Shown one piece after another: positions 12,686 to 22,379 of a stretch of DNA of 64,000 bases; positions within the stretch are counted from its first letter, which is position 1; the number at the start of each line of letters is the position of its first letter. Source of the stretch: Selenomonadaceae bacterium (GTDB taxonomy: Bacteria; Bacillota; Negativicutes; Selenomonadales; Selenomonadaceae); contig JAUNIB010000001.1 of NCBI GenBank assembly GCA_030523645.1, positions 248,001-312,000 of the forward strand, given 5' to 3'. The notes beneath the pieces are model-generated. The model was not told the origin of the DNA and ran no database searches. It saw nothing but the letters and a program-made list of their open reading frames with translations. The position numbers and the translations under genes are program-made.

Positions 12686-13370
12686 AATATCCGATATGCC
12701 TCTTCAGGATATGCCTCGGGAGAAGCTCATACGCCGCGGCCCGGAAGCTCTGACGGATGCAGAGCTGCTGGCTATCCTGCTTGGGTCCGGTACCAGCAGT
12801 CACTCCGTGCCGGAGCTGGCACAGATGATTATCAATGAACAGGGAAGTGACGGACTTACCGGCTTGGCAAGACTGGGCTACTGGGAGCTGAAGAAGCTCC
12901 ACGGACTGGGAGAAGCAAAGGCGACGAAGCTGCTGGCGGCTCTTGAGCTGGGCAAACGCTCAACCCGGCCGACAAATCTTCCGGTGAAGATACAATCATC
13001 TGCAGATGCGGTAGGATATTTCCGACAGCGATTTGCAGAGCTTGATTTAACGGTGGAGAATTTCCTGGTGCTGTCACTCGATTCACAGCTTCATCCCTTG
13101 AGCTGCCGCCGTATCAGCAGCGGTACGGTGAATATGACTGTTGCTCATCCCAGAGAAGTGATGCGTGAGGTTGTCAGAGCCGCAGCAACATCTTTCCTGG
13201 TGGCGCACAATCATCCGTCGGGCGATATGAGACCGAGCGGCGAAGATCTGACTTTAACCAAGCGGCTGGTGAAGGCAGGGGAAACGCTGATGATTCCATT
13301 GGTTGACCACATAATCGTTTCCGGAGAGGAATATGTATCTCTGCGGGACGAGGGAATAATCGAAAACTAG
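12675..13370 (+). CDS. radC: RadC family JAB-domain protein
   Basis: 231 residues. N-terminal helix-hairpin-helix-like part (PREKLIRRGPEALTDAELLA, GLGEAKATKLLAALELGKR) followed by a JAB/MPN metalloprotein domain with HNHPSGD at about residues 178-184. The family's molecular role is unsettled; the old DNA-repair label for RadC is doubtful. The start is chosen because it reproduces the family N-terminus, although it lies inside the maf reading frame and has only a weak RBS (GGGATAA). About 100 bp downstream mreB has its own predicted promoter. Confidence 0.93.
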   Translation: MGIKISDMPLQDMPREKLIRRGPEALTDAELLAILLGSGTSSHSVPELAQMIINEQGSDGLTGLARLGYWELKKLHGLGEAKATKLLAALELGKRSTRPTNLPVKIQSSADAVGYFRQRFAELDLTVENFLVLSLDSQLHPLSCRRISSGTVNMTVAHPREVMREVVRAAATSFLVAHNHPSGDMRPSGEDLTLTKRLVKAGETLMIPLVDHIIVSGEEYVSLRDEGIIEN

Positions 13371-13406
13371 AGGTACAAAATCACCGAAGTTCAATGTGAT
13401 TTTCCA

Positions 13407-13435
13407 TTGCAGAGAGATAAAAAAAATAGTAAAAT
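13407..13435 (+). promoter_or_regulatory. Predicted promoter for mreB
   Basis: -35 TTGCAG at 13407-13412, 17-bp spacer, -10 TAAAAT at 13430-13435, 39 bp before the mreB ATG, within an AT-rich gap. Confidence 0.55.
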
Positions 13436-13474
13436 ATATGGGAATTTTTTGTAAACAGGAAGGAGAATATTGAA

Positions 13475-14515
13475 ATGTGGAGTCTTTTTGACGCACTTTC
13501 TCGCGATATGGGTATAGATTTGGGCACAGCAAATACGCTGGTCCATGTAAAGGGCAAGGGTATTGTCCTCCGCGAGCCCTCTGTCGTAGCGATTAAAAGT
13601 GAAAACGGTGAGGTGCTGGCAGTAGGCGAGGAGGCTAAGCGGATGATTGGCCGTACCCCCGGCAGCATCCGGGCTATCCGCCCCATGAAGGACGGCGTTA
13701 TTGCTGACTTCGATGTTACTCAGGCAATGCTCAAATATTTCATCCGCAAGGCTATGAATACCCGCTCCTTTGTCCGTCCCCGGGTCGTTGTAGGTGTTCC
13801 CTCCGGCGTTACCGAGGTAGAGAAGAGAGCTGTTATTGATGCTGCCCAGCAGGCAGGCGCCCGTGAAGCGTATCTCATTGAGGAGCCTATGGCTGCCGCT
13901 ATCGGTGCCGGTCTCCCGGTAGAGGATGCTACCGGCAGCATGGTTGTAGACATCGGCGGCGGTACCACTGAAATCGCTGTTATCTCCCTCGGCGGTATCG
14001 TTACCAGCCGTTCTATCCGTATCGGCGGTGACGAGCTTGACTCCTCCATCGTTCAGTACATCAAGCGCAAATACAATCTGATGATTGGTGACCGTACCGC
14101 AGAGGAAATAAAGGTAACTATCGGTGCGGCAATCGTTGATCCCAATAATGATAAGACAATGGATATCCGCGGCCGTGATCTGGTAACCGGTCTGCCGAAG
14201 AACCTCAATATCCACGCCAGCGAAATTCGCGAAGCCCTTGATGAGCCTATCTACAAGATTATCGATGCAGTTAAGGGTACCTTGGAGAAGACTCCCCCTG
14301 AGCTGGCAGCGGATGTTATGGATCACGGCATCATGATGACCGGCGGCGGCGCACTCCTGACGAACTTTGACCGTCTCCTGAGCCATGAGACCGGAATGCC
14401 GGTACTGGTTTCTGAGGATGCACTTTCCTGTGTCGGTCAGGGTACCGGTCGGGCACTGGAGAACATTGACCTTCTGAAGCGGGTCGTCATGACCGCCAAG
14501 AAGATGCGTCCGTAA
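13475..14515 (+). CDS. mreB: Rod-shape-determining protein MreB
   Basis: Bacterial actin that guides lateral wall synthesis as membrane-bound filaments; 346 residues. Phosphate 1 loop ([18 protein letters not shown]), phosphate 2 ([18 protein letters not shown]) and the adenosine motif ([17 protein letters not shown]) are intact. The [12 protein letters not shown]-terminus is amphipathic and probably helps membrane binding. RBS AAGGAG before the ATG. First gene of mreBCD-mrdA, which implies a rod or curved-rod cell. Confidence 0.97.
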   Translation: MWSLFDALSRDMGIDLGTANTLVHVKGKGIVLREPSVVAIKSENGEVLAVGEEAKRMIGRTPGSIRAIRPMKDGVIADFDVTQAMLKYFIRKAMNTRSFVRPRVVVGVPSGVTEVEKRAVIDAAQQAGAREAYLIEEPMAAAIGAGLPVEDATGSMVVDIGGGTTEIAVISLGGIVTSRSIRIGGDELDSSIVQYIKRKYNLMIGDRTAEEIKVTIGAAIVDPNNDKTMDIRGRDLVTGLPKNLNIHASEIREALDEPIYKIIDAVKGTLEKTPPELAADVMDHGIMMTGGGALLTNFDRLLSHETGMPVLVSEDALSCVGQGTGRALENIDLLKRVVMTAKKMRP

Positions 14516-14535
14516 TTTACAGATAATTTGAAGTC

Positions 14536-15453
14536 ATGAGTAAAATCAAAAATGACGGCCACAGCGGTCGGGCGGCACTGCTTTTGGCAGTGGTTTTTGT
14601 CGGTGTCTTTTGCAGCGTGTTTTTTGCTGACAGAGGCCGCTTTGAGTTGCCCTTTTCCACTCCCTCGCTGATGACTGTGTTTGCCCCTTTTCAGCGGGCA
14701 GTTTCATGGGTGGGCGGTAAGTACCGTGAGATAACCTCGGATGTCTGGGATATCTTTACTATCCACGAGCAGAACAAGATGCTCCGCAACGAGGTGCGGG
14801 AGCTTCGTGAGCAGAACCGCAAAGCGGCAGAGTATGCTGCCGAAAACAACCGGCTGAGAGAATTGCTCGGCTACAAGAATGCAGCCGGTCAGTTTGATTT
14901 GATGGTGTGCAGTGTAATCGGTCGTGAGGCGGCTACCTGGACAAGTGTCATTACTGTCAATAAGGGCAGCAATGACGGAATAAAGAAGAATATGTCGGCG
15001 GTGACAAATCACGGCCTCATTGGTCATGTTACCGAGGTCGGGCCGATTTCCAGCCGCATTGAGCTGGTGACTGACCCCAGAGCGGCAGTAGCCGTACTGG
15101 ACCAGCGGTCAAGGATTGCCGGAATAGTACAGGGCGATATATCTGATATATACCGGGCCAGAATGGTAAACATTCCCCGCAGTGCTGATGTTCAGGTGGG
15201 CGATACTATCGTAACCAGCGGCTTCGGCGGCATTTACCCTAAAGGGCTGGTAGTAGGTACCGTCTCTGAGGTGAAGAATGACGCCGGCGGGCTTTTGAAG
15301 TTTGCCGTTCTGGAATCATCCGCAGACCTTCAAAAGCTGGAAGATGTAGCTATTATTACCGCTTCTCGGGAGTCTGAGGCACAGGCTCTTACGCCTCCGC
15401 CTGTCACCCCAGGCACGGAGAGCATTGATGTCTACGGCGGTGGACGGCCATGA
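14536..15453 (+). CDS. mreC: Rod-shape-determining protein MreC
   Basis: Elongasome scaffold; 305 residues with one N-terminal transmembrane helix (AALLLAVVFVGVFCSVFFA, about residues 13-31), a coiled coil (EQNKMLRNEVRELREQNRK, about 84-115) and the beta-barrel MreC domain (GREAATWTSVITVNKGSNDG; DTIVTSGFGGIYPKGLVVG). The C-terminal tail is Thr/Pro-rich. Begins 20 bp after mreB; the RBS is weak. The stop overlaps the mreD start by 4 bp, so translation is coupled. Confidence 0.95.
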   Translation: MSKIKNDGHSGRAALLLAVVFVGVFCSVFFADRGRFELPFSTPSLMTVFAPFQRAVSWVGGKYREITSDVWDIFTIHEQNKMLRNEVRELREQNRKAAEYAAENNRLRELLGYKNAAGQFDLMVCSVIGREAATWTSVITVNKGSNDGIKKNMSAVTNHGLIGHVTEVGPISSRIELVTDPRAAVAVLDQRSRIAGIVQGDISDIYRARMVNIPRSADVQVGDTIVTSGFGGIYPKGLVVGTVSEVKNDAGGLLKFAVLESSADLQKLEDVAIITASRESEAQALTPPPVTPGTESIDVYGGGRP

Positions 15454-15959
15454 GGCAGCTGGGAGTATGGGCTGCGGTAATCGGCAGTCTCTTTGTTTTG
15501 GAAACCTCCCTTATGCCTTACTTTGCTTTTCGGGGAGTGGGGCCTGACTTCCTGCTGCTCTTTGCAGTGTCCTTTACGATATTGCAGGGAAGCCGTCTCG
15601 GTGTTTTTTCCGCATTTTGCTTTGGCCTTATAGAGGATATTGTTACCGGCAGCTTCTTTGGTGTGCATACACTGGCGAAGATGGCGGCAGCCTTCGTTTG
15701 CGGTTCTCTGAGCAACCGGGTATTCAAGGAACAGACCATCATGCCGCTGATGAGCTCGCTGGGTGCAACGGCAATCCAGTACGGCGTGATTTTTGGTATG
15801 GTCTATCTGCTGGGCTACAAGCCCAGCTTCTCAACCACTGTAAGCGACATTCTTTTGCCGTGGCTGTTTTATAACTTCGTTTTTGCTCTGCCGATACATC
15901 GGCTGGTAATAAAGCTCTGTGAAAGCTATTGGCCGGAACAGCGCTCAAAGGAATCGTAA
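15450..15959 (+). CDS. mreD: Rod-shape-determining protein MreD
   Basis: Small polytopic membrane partner of MreC; 169 residues with about five hydrophobic segments and no soluble domain. Recognised by size, hydrophobicity, position between mreC and mrdA, and the FGLIEDIVTGSFFGVHTL segment typical of the family. Starts in an ATGA overlap with mreC. Confidence 0.92.
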   Translation: MRQLGVWAAVIGSLFVLETSLMPYFAFRGVGPDFLLLFAVSFTILQGSRLGVFSAFCFGLIEDIVTGSFFGVHTLAKMAAAFVCGSLSNRVFKEQTIMPLMSSLGATAIQYGVIFGMVYLLGYKPSFSTTVSDILLPWLFYNFVFALPIHRLVIKLCESYWPEQRSKES

Positions 15960-16015
15960 GGAGCATCGGTCTGTAATCAGGGCCGGTCAATTATTCCGCA
16001 ATACACAGTATATGA

Positions 16016-16037
16016 TAGGACACCTGCGGGTGTCCTA
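16016..16037 (+). other. Hairpin between mreD and mrdA
   Basis: Perfect 9-bp stem TAGGACACC / GGTGTCCTA with loop TGCG, followed by ATTT only. Too weak a T run for a clear terminator; it may lower read-through or protect mRNA ends within the operon. Confidence 0.5.
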
Positions 16038-16060
16038 ATTTCTACATAAGGAGCAAGGTC

Positions 16061-18142
16061 GTGAACAACGAATACGAGGGCCGTCTTCGGGTACTCGGTA
16101 TCGTCGTTATCCTGATTATTTCGGCCCTTATTCTCAGGGCCGGTTATTTGCAGGTATACAACGGTGAATACTATTCCCGTTTGGCAGACGGCAATAGAAT
16201 ACGCGTTATTCCGTACACTGCCCCCCGGGGACTTTTCTATGATCGTCATGGGGAAAGTCTCGTCTCCAATCGGCCGGGTTTCACGGTCAGCCTTCTGCCT
16301 TTGAATTCCCCTGTCAGTGATGATGTGGTGAATCGTCTGGCAAAGCTGCTGAATGTCCCGGCACAGGACATCAAGGAAAGAGTGGGAGACGCCGAGGGTG
16401 TAGACCCCATACGCATTAAATACGATGTGAGCCTCGAGATAATTTCTATTATCGAGGAACAGAAGGATTTGTTCCCCGGTGTCATCATCGAGGTTCAGCC
16501 CATAAGAAAATATATCAACAATCAGCTTGCCGCCCATGCAATCGGCTATGTGGCGGAGATTTCTGATGAAGAGCTGGAGAACAGGAAGGGTCAGGATTAC
16601 CGTATCGGCGATATTATCGGCAAATACGGTCTGGAACGATTCTATGACAAGGAGCTGCGAGGAAATCGCGGCGGCCGTCAGGTCGAGGTCGATGTAGCCG
16701 GTACACCGGTACAGATTCTCGGCAGCAAGGATGCTGTTCCGGGCAACGATATTTACCTGACTTTGGATAAGCGTATACAGGAAGCAGCCGAAAGGGCTGT
16801 AGACGGTGTGCTGGCTAATCTCGATACCCAGGGTGCGGCAGCCGTGGTCATGAATCCGCAGACCGGTGAAGTGCTGGCCATGGTAAGCCGGCCGACCTTT
16901 GACCCCAATAAATTTATAAACGGCATCAGTCAGAAGGATTGGCAGGAGATTATTGAAAATCCTTTCTACACGATGGACAACAAGGTAATCAGCGGCGAAT
17001 ATCCGCCGGGATCTACCTTCAAGATTGTTACTGGTACCGCGGCTCTTACCGAGGGAAAGGTTACTCCTGAGGAAAAAATCCTCGACAGCGGTGTGTACTG
17101 GATTGACGAAAAGACAAATGCCGCCGGTGAGGTTCTCGGCTGGATAAACTTTGCGGAGGCTATGGCTCACTCTGATAATATTTATTTCTACGAGATGGGC
17201 TATCGTCTTGGCATTGATAAGCTGGAGGAATACTCCCGGATGTTCGGTCTCGGCCGCAAGACCGGGATAAATCTGCCCTTTGAAAGTGAGGGTCTGGTGG
17301 CGAACCGGAAGTATAAGAAAGAGGTCTTTGACGACGAATGGTATATTTCCGAGACATTGGATGCGGCCATCGGACAGGGCTTTAATCTTGTGACTCCGCT
17401 GCAGGCAGCCATGGTTATGAGCCAGATGGCTGCCGGCGGCAAATGCTACCGTCCCTATTTGGTAGACAAAATTGTTGCCCCGGACGGTACCCTCGTAAAG
17501 AAATATGAGCCGACCTTGGATCATGAGCTTGCGGTACCGGAAAATGTTATCAGACTAGTGCAGAACAGTCTTAACGATGTTACGAACTATGGTACTGCGG
17601 CTTCCTTCTTCGGTTCCGGATTCCCGGTAAATATAGCCGGTAAGACCGGTACGGCGGAGAATCCCCACGGCCGTGACCACGGTTGGTTTGTCGCCTACGG
17701 ACCTTTTGAAAATCCGAATGTGGCAGTGGCGGTAATTGTTGAGCAGGGCGGCTTCGGTGCCAGCTCGGCAGTACCTATCGGTCGGGAAATCCTCTCGGCG
17801 ATATTCAACCCGCCGCAGCCGGTTCAGAATGATAAGAAGACAAACGACAAGCCGGGAACAGCCGGCAAAGCCGATAAGCAGCCTGCGGCAGTCCAGGGAG
17901 GCAGCTACGCGGCCGAGCAGGGAATCGCTGCCGGAGAAAATCGTGAGTCTGCCAAGGTGAACGGCGGTCAGCCTGCTGTCGGAAACTCTCAGACTGACGT
18001 GAATACCGGTAAGAAGGGCGAACATGAGCCGCAGCATCTGCCGAAGCCCCATTCCGCTCCGGAGCCGAGACAGAAGCCTGCTCCTGCGCCGAAGCCTCCG
18101 TCTGCGCCCAAGACCACTGCTTCAGCAGGAAAAGGAAACTAA
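16061..18142 (+). CDS. mrdA: Penicillin-binding protein 2 (peptidoglycan transpeptidase)
   Basis: Class B PBP that cross-links side-wall peptidoglycan with RodA; 693 residues. One N-terminal transmembrane helix (GIVVILIISALILRAGYLQV), PBP dimer domain, then the transpeptidase with Ser318 in STFK, SDN at 371-373 and KTG at 528-530. GTG start with AAGGAG 8 nt upstream. The last 110 or so residues are a Pro/Ala/Lys-rich tail that reads as low complexity, longer than the usual PBP2 end; it would lie outside the membrane and may contact wall or envelope. rodA is not in the window. Confidence 0.95.
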   Translation: MNNEYEGRLRVLGIVVILIISALILRAGYLQVYNGEYYSRLADGNRIRVIPYTAPRGLFYDRHGESLVSNRPGFTVSLLPLNSPVSDDVVNRLAKLLNVPAQDIKERVGDAEGVDPIRIKYDVSLEIISIIEEQKDLFPGVIIEVQPIRKYINNQLAAHAIGYVAEISDEELENRKGQDYRIGDIIGKYGLERFYDKELRGNRGGRQVEVDVAGTPVQILGSKDAVPGNDIYLTLDKRIQEAAERAVDGVLANLDTQGAAAVVMNPQTGEVLAMVSRPTFDPNKFINGISQKDWQEIIENPFYTMDNKVISGEYPPGSTFKIVTGTAALTEGKVTPEEKILDSGVYWIDEKTNAAGEVLGWINFAEAMAHSDNIYFYEMGYRLGIDKLEEYSRMFGLGRKTGINLPFESEGLVANRKYKKEVFDDEWYISETLDAAIGQGFNLVTPLQAAMVMSQMAAGGKCYRPYLVDKIVAPDGTLVKKYEPTLDHELAVPENVIRLVQNSLNDVTNYGTAASFFGSGFPVNIAGKTGTAENPHGRDHGWFVAYGPFENPNVAVAVIVEQGGFGASSAVPIGREILSAIFNPPQPVQNDKKTNDKPGTAGKADKQPAAVQGGSYAAEQGIAAGENRESAKVNGGQPAVGNSQTDVNTGKKGEHEPQHLPKPHSAPEPRQKPAPAPKPPSAPKTTASAGKGN

Positions 18143-18176
18143 AACGGCACGATATTTATATTGATATTTGGTGTAC

Positions 18177-18205
18177 TTGTTACCCTTTTGCTATTTTGAT
18201 ATAAT
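18177..18205 (+). promoter_or_regulatory. Predicted promoter for minCDE
   Basis: -35 TTGTTA at 18177-18182, 17-bp spacer, consensus -10 TATAAT at 18200-18205, 55 bp before the minC ATG. Confidence 0.65.
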
Positions 18206-18260
18206 GTAAGAAGTAAAAAAGACAGCGCTTACTTTCATATTTCTCAAAGGATATAGTATT

Positions 18261-19031
18261 ATGAGTGAAGAGCTTGTAAAATTTAAGGGCAACGCTGCCG
18301 GTCTTCAGTTGATGATTGCGGCAGGAGCCGATACAGAGTCTGTTCTCAATGAGCTTCGGGACAAGCTGGAGTCGGAGTGGGGCAGCAGATTTTTCCGGCG
18401 GGGGACACTGGTTCTTCTCATGCCGGGAGTGATATCTCCCGAGGACGAGGAGAGATTCACTAAGCTGTTCCGTCAGCATGGTGTATTTTTCCGGGTGGAG
18501 GATGCCGAGGCAGAGCTTCGGGAGGCGAGAGCAAGACAGGCGGCTTATGCCCAGGCTGTTGCTGTGCCGCAGCCTCCGGTGGAAAGTGTGCCTGTGGCAG
18601 CGCCTGAGCCGGTTAATGTACCGGCTGCACAGGCGCCGACGGCAGTGCCATTCAATGCCAATGAAGTTCCGCAGCCATTAGCCACCGCAGCCGAGCCGGG
18701 TACCGTTCCCATGAAGGTAATCAACCGCACAGTTCGGAGCGGTGAGAGTATTTCATCCCGGGGCGGCGTCCTCATCGTCGGCAATGTAAATGCCGGGGCA
18801 GAGATTGTAGCCGGAGGCTCTATCGATATCAGAGGCGTCTGCAAGGGCCTTGTTCATGCCGGAGCGTATGGCGACAGGAATGCTGTCATCGTGGCTGACT
18901 GCCTTATGCCGGTGCAGATAAGAATTGCTGATATAATCGCCCAGTCCCCCGAGGGGATGGCCAGACCTACGAAGGCCGAGCGGGCGCAGATAAAGGATAA
19001 CGCAATCGTCATTGAGACCATAGAAAGGTAG
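18261..19031 (+). CDS. minC: Septum site-determining protein MinC
   Basis: FtsZ polymerisation inhibitor that keeps division away from the poles; 256 residues. N-terminal FtsZ-binding domain (GTLVLLMPGVISPEDEER), an Ala/Pro/Val-rich linker of about 60 residues (about 90-150), and the C-terminal right-handed beta-helix (RTVRSGESISSRGGVLIVGN, VVAGG-like repeats, VHAGAYGDRNA). AAAGGA lies 9 nt before the ATG. First gene of minCDE. Confidence 0.94.
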   Translation: MSEELVKFKGNAAGLQLMIAAGADTESVLNELRDKLESEWGSRFFRRGTLVLLMPGVISPEDEERFTKLFRQHGVFFRVEDAEAELREARARQAAYAQAVAVPQPPVESVPVAAPEPVNVPAAQAPTAVPFNANEVPQPLATAAEPGTVPMKVINRTVRSGESISSRGGVLIVGNVNAGAEIVAGGSIDIRGVCKGLVHAGAYGDRNAVIVADCLMPVQIRIADIIAQSPEGMARPTKAERAQIKDNAIVIETIER

Positions 19032-19039
19032 GAGTATAA

Positions 19040-19825
19040 ATGAGTGAAGTAATCGTCGTAACCTCAGGAAAGGGCGGCGTTGGCAAGACTACCACCACTG
19101 CCAATATCGGTATGGGACTGGCAGCCAGAGGCAAGAAGGTCGTATTGGTGGATACCGATACCGGCCTCCGCAATCTCGATTTGCTGCTTGGGCTGGAGCG
19201 TCGTATTGTATATACTCTGGTGGATGTTATTCAGCAGCGTGTAGGCTATCGTCAGGCGCTGGTCCGTCACAAGAAGTATGAAAATCTCTACCTGCTGGCC
19301 ACCAGTCAGGTGGCGGACAAAACTGCCATCACTCCGTCTCAGATGGCAGAGCTTGTAAAGAACATGCGGGATGATTTTGACTATATCCTTATTGACTGTC
19401 CTGCCGGCATTGAGCAGGGCTTCCAGACCGCTGTAGTCGGTGCAGACTGGGCTATCGTCGTCACTATGCCGGAAGTAGCCGCAGTCCGTGATGCCGATAA
19501 GATTATCGGCAAGTTGCTGGCTGACGAAAAGAAGGTAAAGCTGGTAGTAAACCGTATCCGTCCGGAGATTGTCGCCAGAGGCGATATGCTCACGATGGAA
19601 GATATTGACGATACTCTTGGGGTAGAGCGTATCGGCCACATTCCCGATGACGCAACTGTAATTGATGCTGCCAACATCGGTGTCCCGGTAGTAGAGAATG
19701 AAAATTCTCAGGCCGGTAAGGCATACCGCAATCTGGTGGGCCGAATTATGGGTGAGTCCATTCCTTTCATGGAGTTCTCCGGCCCCAGCTTCTTCGATCG
19801 TCTCAAGGCACTTTTCGGCCGCTGA
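19040..19825 (+). CDS. minD: Septum site-determining ATPase MinD
   Basis: Membrane-associated ParA-type ATPase that recruits MinC and is driven off the membrane by MinE; 261 residues. Deviant Walker A KGGVGKTT with signature Lys11, then DTDTGLRNLDLLLGLE, DYILIDCPAGIEQGF (Walker B) and a C-terminal amphipathic helix (PSFFDRLKALFGR) for membrane binding. Eight bp after minC. Confidence 0.96.
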   Translation: MSEVIVVTSGKGGVGKTTTTANIGMGLAARGKKVVLVDTDTGLRNLDLLLGLERRIVYTLVDVIQQRVGYRQALVRHKKYENLYLLATSQVADKTAITPSQMAELVKNMRDDFDYILIDCPAGIEQGFQTAVVGADWAIVVTMPEVAAVRDADKIIGKLLADEKKVKLVVNRIRPEIVARGDMLTMEDIDDTLGVERIGHIPDDATVIDAANIGVPVVENENSQAGKAYRNLVGRIMGESIPFMEFSGPSFFDRLKALFGR

Positions 19826-19840
19826 TAAGGAGGAATATTA

Positions 19841-20119
19841 ATGTTTGATTCTCTTTTCGGCTTGTTCGGCGGCAAATCAAAGTCCTCACACGAAATTGCC
19901 AGAGACAGACTGAAGGTTGTCCTCGTTCACGATCGCGCCAGCATCAGCCCTGAGGTAATGGAGCGGATGCGGGAGGAAATTCTTCAGGTTATTTCAAAAT
20001 ATATGGATGTTGACAGGAAGTCCATGGACATCGGTCTGGAAACACAGGACGATGCGGTAGCGGTTGTAGCCAACATTCCTATTCGCAACTACAAGCATCC
20101 GGGAAATCGCCGGAACTAA
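19841..20119 (+). CDS. minE: Cell division topological specificity factor MinE
   Basis: 92 residues. N-terminal anti-MinCD region (ARDRLKVVLVHDRASISPEV) and C-terminal dimerisation/topology domain. MinE with MinCD indicates an oscillating Min system rather than the DivIVA-only type; it is one reason to favour Negativicutes or some Clostridia over Bacilli. RBS AAGGAGGA before the ATG. Confidence 0.95.
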   Translation: MFDSLFGLFGGKSKSSHEIARDRLKVVLVHDRASISPEVMERMREEILQVISKYMDVDRKSMDIGLETQDDAVAVVANIPIRNYKHPGNRRN

Positions 20120-20146
20120 AAATTAAACTTTCAAGAGGGCGAAGGA

Positions 20147-22372
20147 ATGGTCACTGTTAGAAGTAACAGATTGACACAAGACAAATATTTCAACAGCAAG
20201 CAGGCGGCGGTCCGTCTGTTTGCTGTTGTTTTATTTATGTTAGCTTTTTTTACCGGTTTCCTCGGTTCTGCGGAAGCTGAAGCAGAAGAAAAAATTGTGC
20301 GGGTCGGTTATTTCACCGATAATGATGCCTACGAGTCCGGATACGATGACGATACTCCAAAGAATGGCTACGCCTATGCTTACATTCAGGAGGTAGCCAA
20401 GTATACCGGCTGGAAGTATAAGTATGTGTACGGCAAACATGATGAATTGCTGGCGAAGCTCAACAGTGGAGAAATTGATATAATGGGAGGTATTTCCCCG
20501 CGAAATGGAAATATATCTCATGTATTGTTCCCCGGAATACCTATGGGACGAGAGGATTACCATGTGCTGGTTCATGATGACAGACCGGTCGAAAACATGG
20601 GAAGTCCGCAGTCACTGGAGGGTCTGCGCATCGGCGTGCAGTCAAACAGCACTATAGAGATTATGCTGCGGGATTTTGTGAAGCAGCATAATATAAACTG
20701 CGAAATTATTTCTTTGAGAAATTCCTTTTCCCGCATGGAGATGTTCCGTCATCGGCGATTGGATGCAGTTGCTGTGGTGGAGTACAACATGATGGAGGGT
20801 GTCAAGAGCGTTATAAACTTCGGCGGCACCCGTCTGTTCCTTTGCGTTGCCGGGAACAGACCGGATCTGCTGGCGGAGCTGAACAAGGCGCAGGAGGAAA
20901 TATTTACCCGCCAGCCTTCTTTCGACAAGAGTCTACATGAACACTACCTGAGCAAGCAGTATGTCCGGCATGGCCTTAATCAGCAGGAGAAGGACTGGCT
21001 GCGCAGCCGTCATATCAGAATCGGCTGCCTGAAGGATTTCCTTCCCTACAGCGGCTACGACAAACGCAGCGGTCAATGGGCGGGCGTTGTCGTCATTGCG
21101 GCCGAGCGGGTGAGAGATTTCACCGGATGTGAAGTCAGTCTGATGCCCTTTGATAATCAGCCGGAGCTGATTGAGGCATTGAAGCAGGGGTATGTAGAGG
21201 CTGCCTTCCCAATCTACGACAGCCTGTGGTATGCGGAGCAGGATGATGTTTTCAGCACAGGAAAATTGGCTCCAGACCGGACGGCAATAGTTTACCGGGG
21301 TGACTTCAAGGGAGATATCTACAAGAAAATCGGTATTGTTAAGCTGACTGCTCCGGCAATGGGCATTATGCGGGATATGTTTCCCAAGTCTGAGTTTCAG
21401 GGATACGACACATTGGCGGATTGCCTGGAGGCGGTAGAGAGTGGGGAGGTAAGCTCCGCTATTGCCAGCGGCGGCGTCCTGTACCGCTATCTTGATCAGG
21501 TCGATGAGTTCAGCAATCTTCATATAATCAATGTTGGAAACATAGACTACGGTTTTGTCACCAGACGGGAGAACAGAATTTTCTACGGAGTCCTTAGCCG
21601 TTGTCTTTTAGAGATAAGCCCCAATGATATAAATGATTCCATCATCAGCAGTACCTATGTTGCTTCCGATTATTCTGTTGCCAGCTTTATCAGGCACAAC
21701 AGCGGCAAGGTGACGATTGGCTTCTGTATTTTCATTCTGCTGCTTATTGTAAATTTCTATGTGTATTGGCGCCGTACCAAGCGGTACAATAATGAGATGT
21801 CTGCCTCACTGGCAAGAGAAGCCAGCTACAGCAGTCAGCTTAAATCGGCCAACGAGGATCTTCAGCGGCAGATGGATATCATCAGAGAGCAGGAGGGCAT
21901 CATTACAATAGATGCTCTCACGCAGGTAAACAATCGCTATCAGCTTGAGAAATATATCAAGGCGCTGTTTGCGGAGTACGACCCGTCTGACGGTGAGAAG
22001 ATTTATCTGGCAATCAGTGACCTGAATAAATTCAAGAGCATCAATGATACCTTTGGTCACAAGGAAGGCGACAAGGCGCTGGTAATCGTTGCCAATGCGA
22101 TGAAGACCGCCTGCGGATGGACGCAGGCATTCCTGGCCCGTTACGGCGGTGATGAGTTCGTCATTATCGTGAAGTCTGAGGCGGACGGTACCATACGGGA
22201 TATATGCCGCAGGGTTGATGAGATATTGGCTAAGGCCAGTGAGGAACTTCCTTATGTGTTGTCCACGAGCTTCGGAATAGCTGAGTACGATGACCCGTCC
22301 GAGTCATTTGAGAAGCTGTTCCGCCGTGCGGACGATGAGCTGTATAAGGTGAAAAATTCGGGAAAAAGATAA
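20147..22372 (+). CDS. Diguanylate cyclase with two periplasmic solute-binding sensor domains
   Basis: 741 residues. Signal-anchor segment (about 24-46), two tandem SBP_bac_3-like domains (about 50-260, starting VRVGYFTDNDAYES, and about 275-490), a transmembrane helix (IGFCIFILLLIVNFYVYW, about 525-543), a short coiled coil and a GGDEF domain with intact GGDEF at 667-671 and DLNKFKSINDTFGHKEGD. It should make cyclic-di-GMP in response to a small ligand. No RxxD inhibitory site precedes GGDEF. The N-terminal sensor resembles that of the 50052-52457 pseudokinase. Begins 27 bp after minE with AGAGGG upstream; followed by a terminator, so it is probably the last gene of the min operon. Confidence 0.93.
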   Translation: MVTVRSNRLTQDKYFNSKQAAVRLFAVVLFMLAFFTGFLGSAEAEAEEKIVRVGYFTDNDAYESGYDDDTPKNGYAYAYIQEVAKYTGWKYKYVYGKHDELLAKLNSGEIDIMGGISPRNGNISHVLFPGIPMGREDYHVLVHDDRPVENMGSPQSLEGLRIGVQSNSTIEIMLRDFVKQHNINCEIISLRNSFSRMEMFRHRRLDAVAVVEYNMMEGVKSVINFGGTRLFLCVAGNRPDLLAELNKAQEEIFTRQPSFDKSLHEHYLSKQYVRHGLNQQEKDWLRSRHIRIGCLKDFLPYSGYDKRSGQWAGVVVIAAERVRDFTGCEVSLMPFDNQPELIEALKQGYVEAAFPIYDSLWYAEQDDVFSTGKLAPDRTAIVYRGDFKGDIYKKIGIVKLTAPAMGIMRDMFPKSEFQGYDTLADCLEAVESGEVSSAIASGGVLYRYLDQVDEFSNLHIINVGNIDYGFVTRRENRIFYGVLSRCLLEISPNDINDSIISSTYVASDYSVASFIRHNSGKVTIGFCIFILLLIVNFYVYWRRTKRYNNEMSASLAREASYSSQLKSANEDLQRQMDIIREQEGIITIDALTQVNNRYQLEKYIKALFAEYDPSDGEKIYLAISDLNKFKSINDTFGHKEGDKALVIVANAMKTACGWTQAFLARYGGDEFVIIVKSEADGTIRDICRRVDEILAKASEELPYVLSTSFGIAEYDDPSESFEKLFRRADDELYKVKNSGKR

Positions 22373-22379
22373 GACAACG

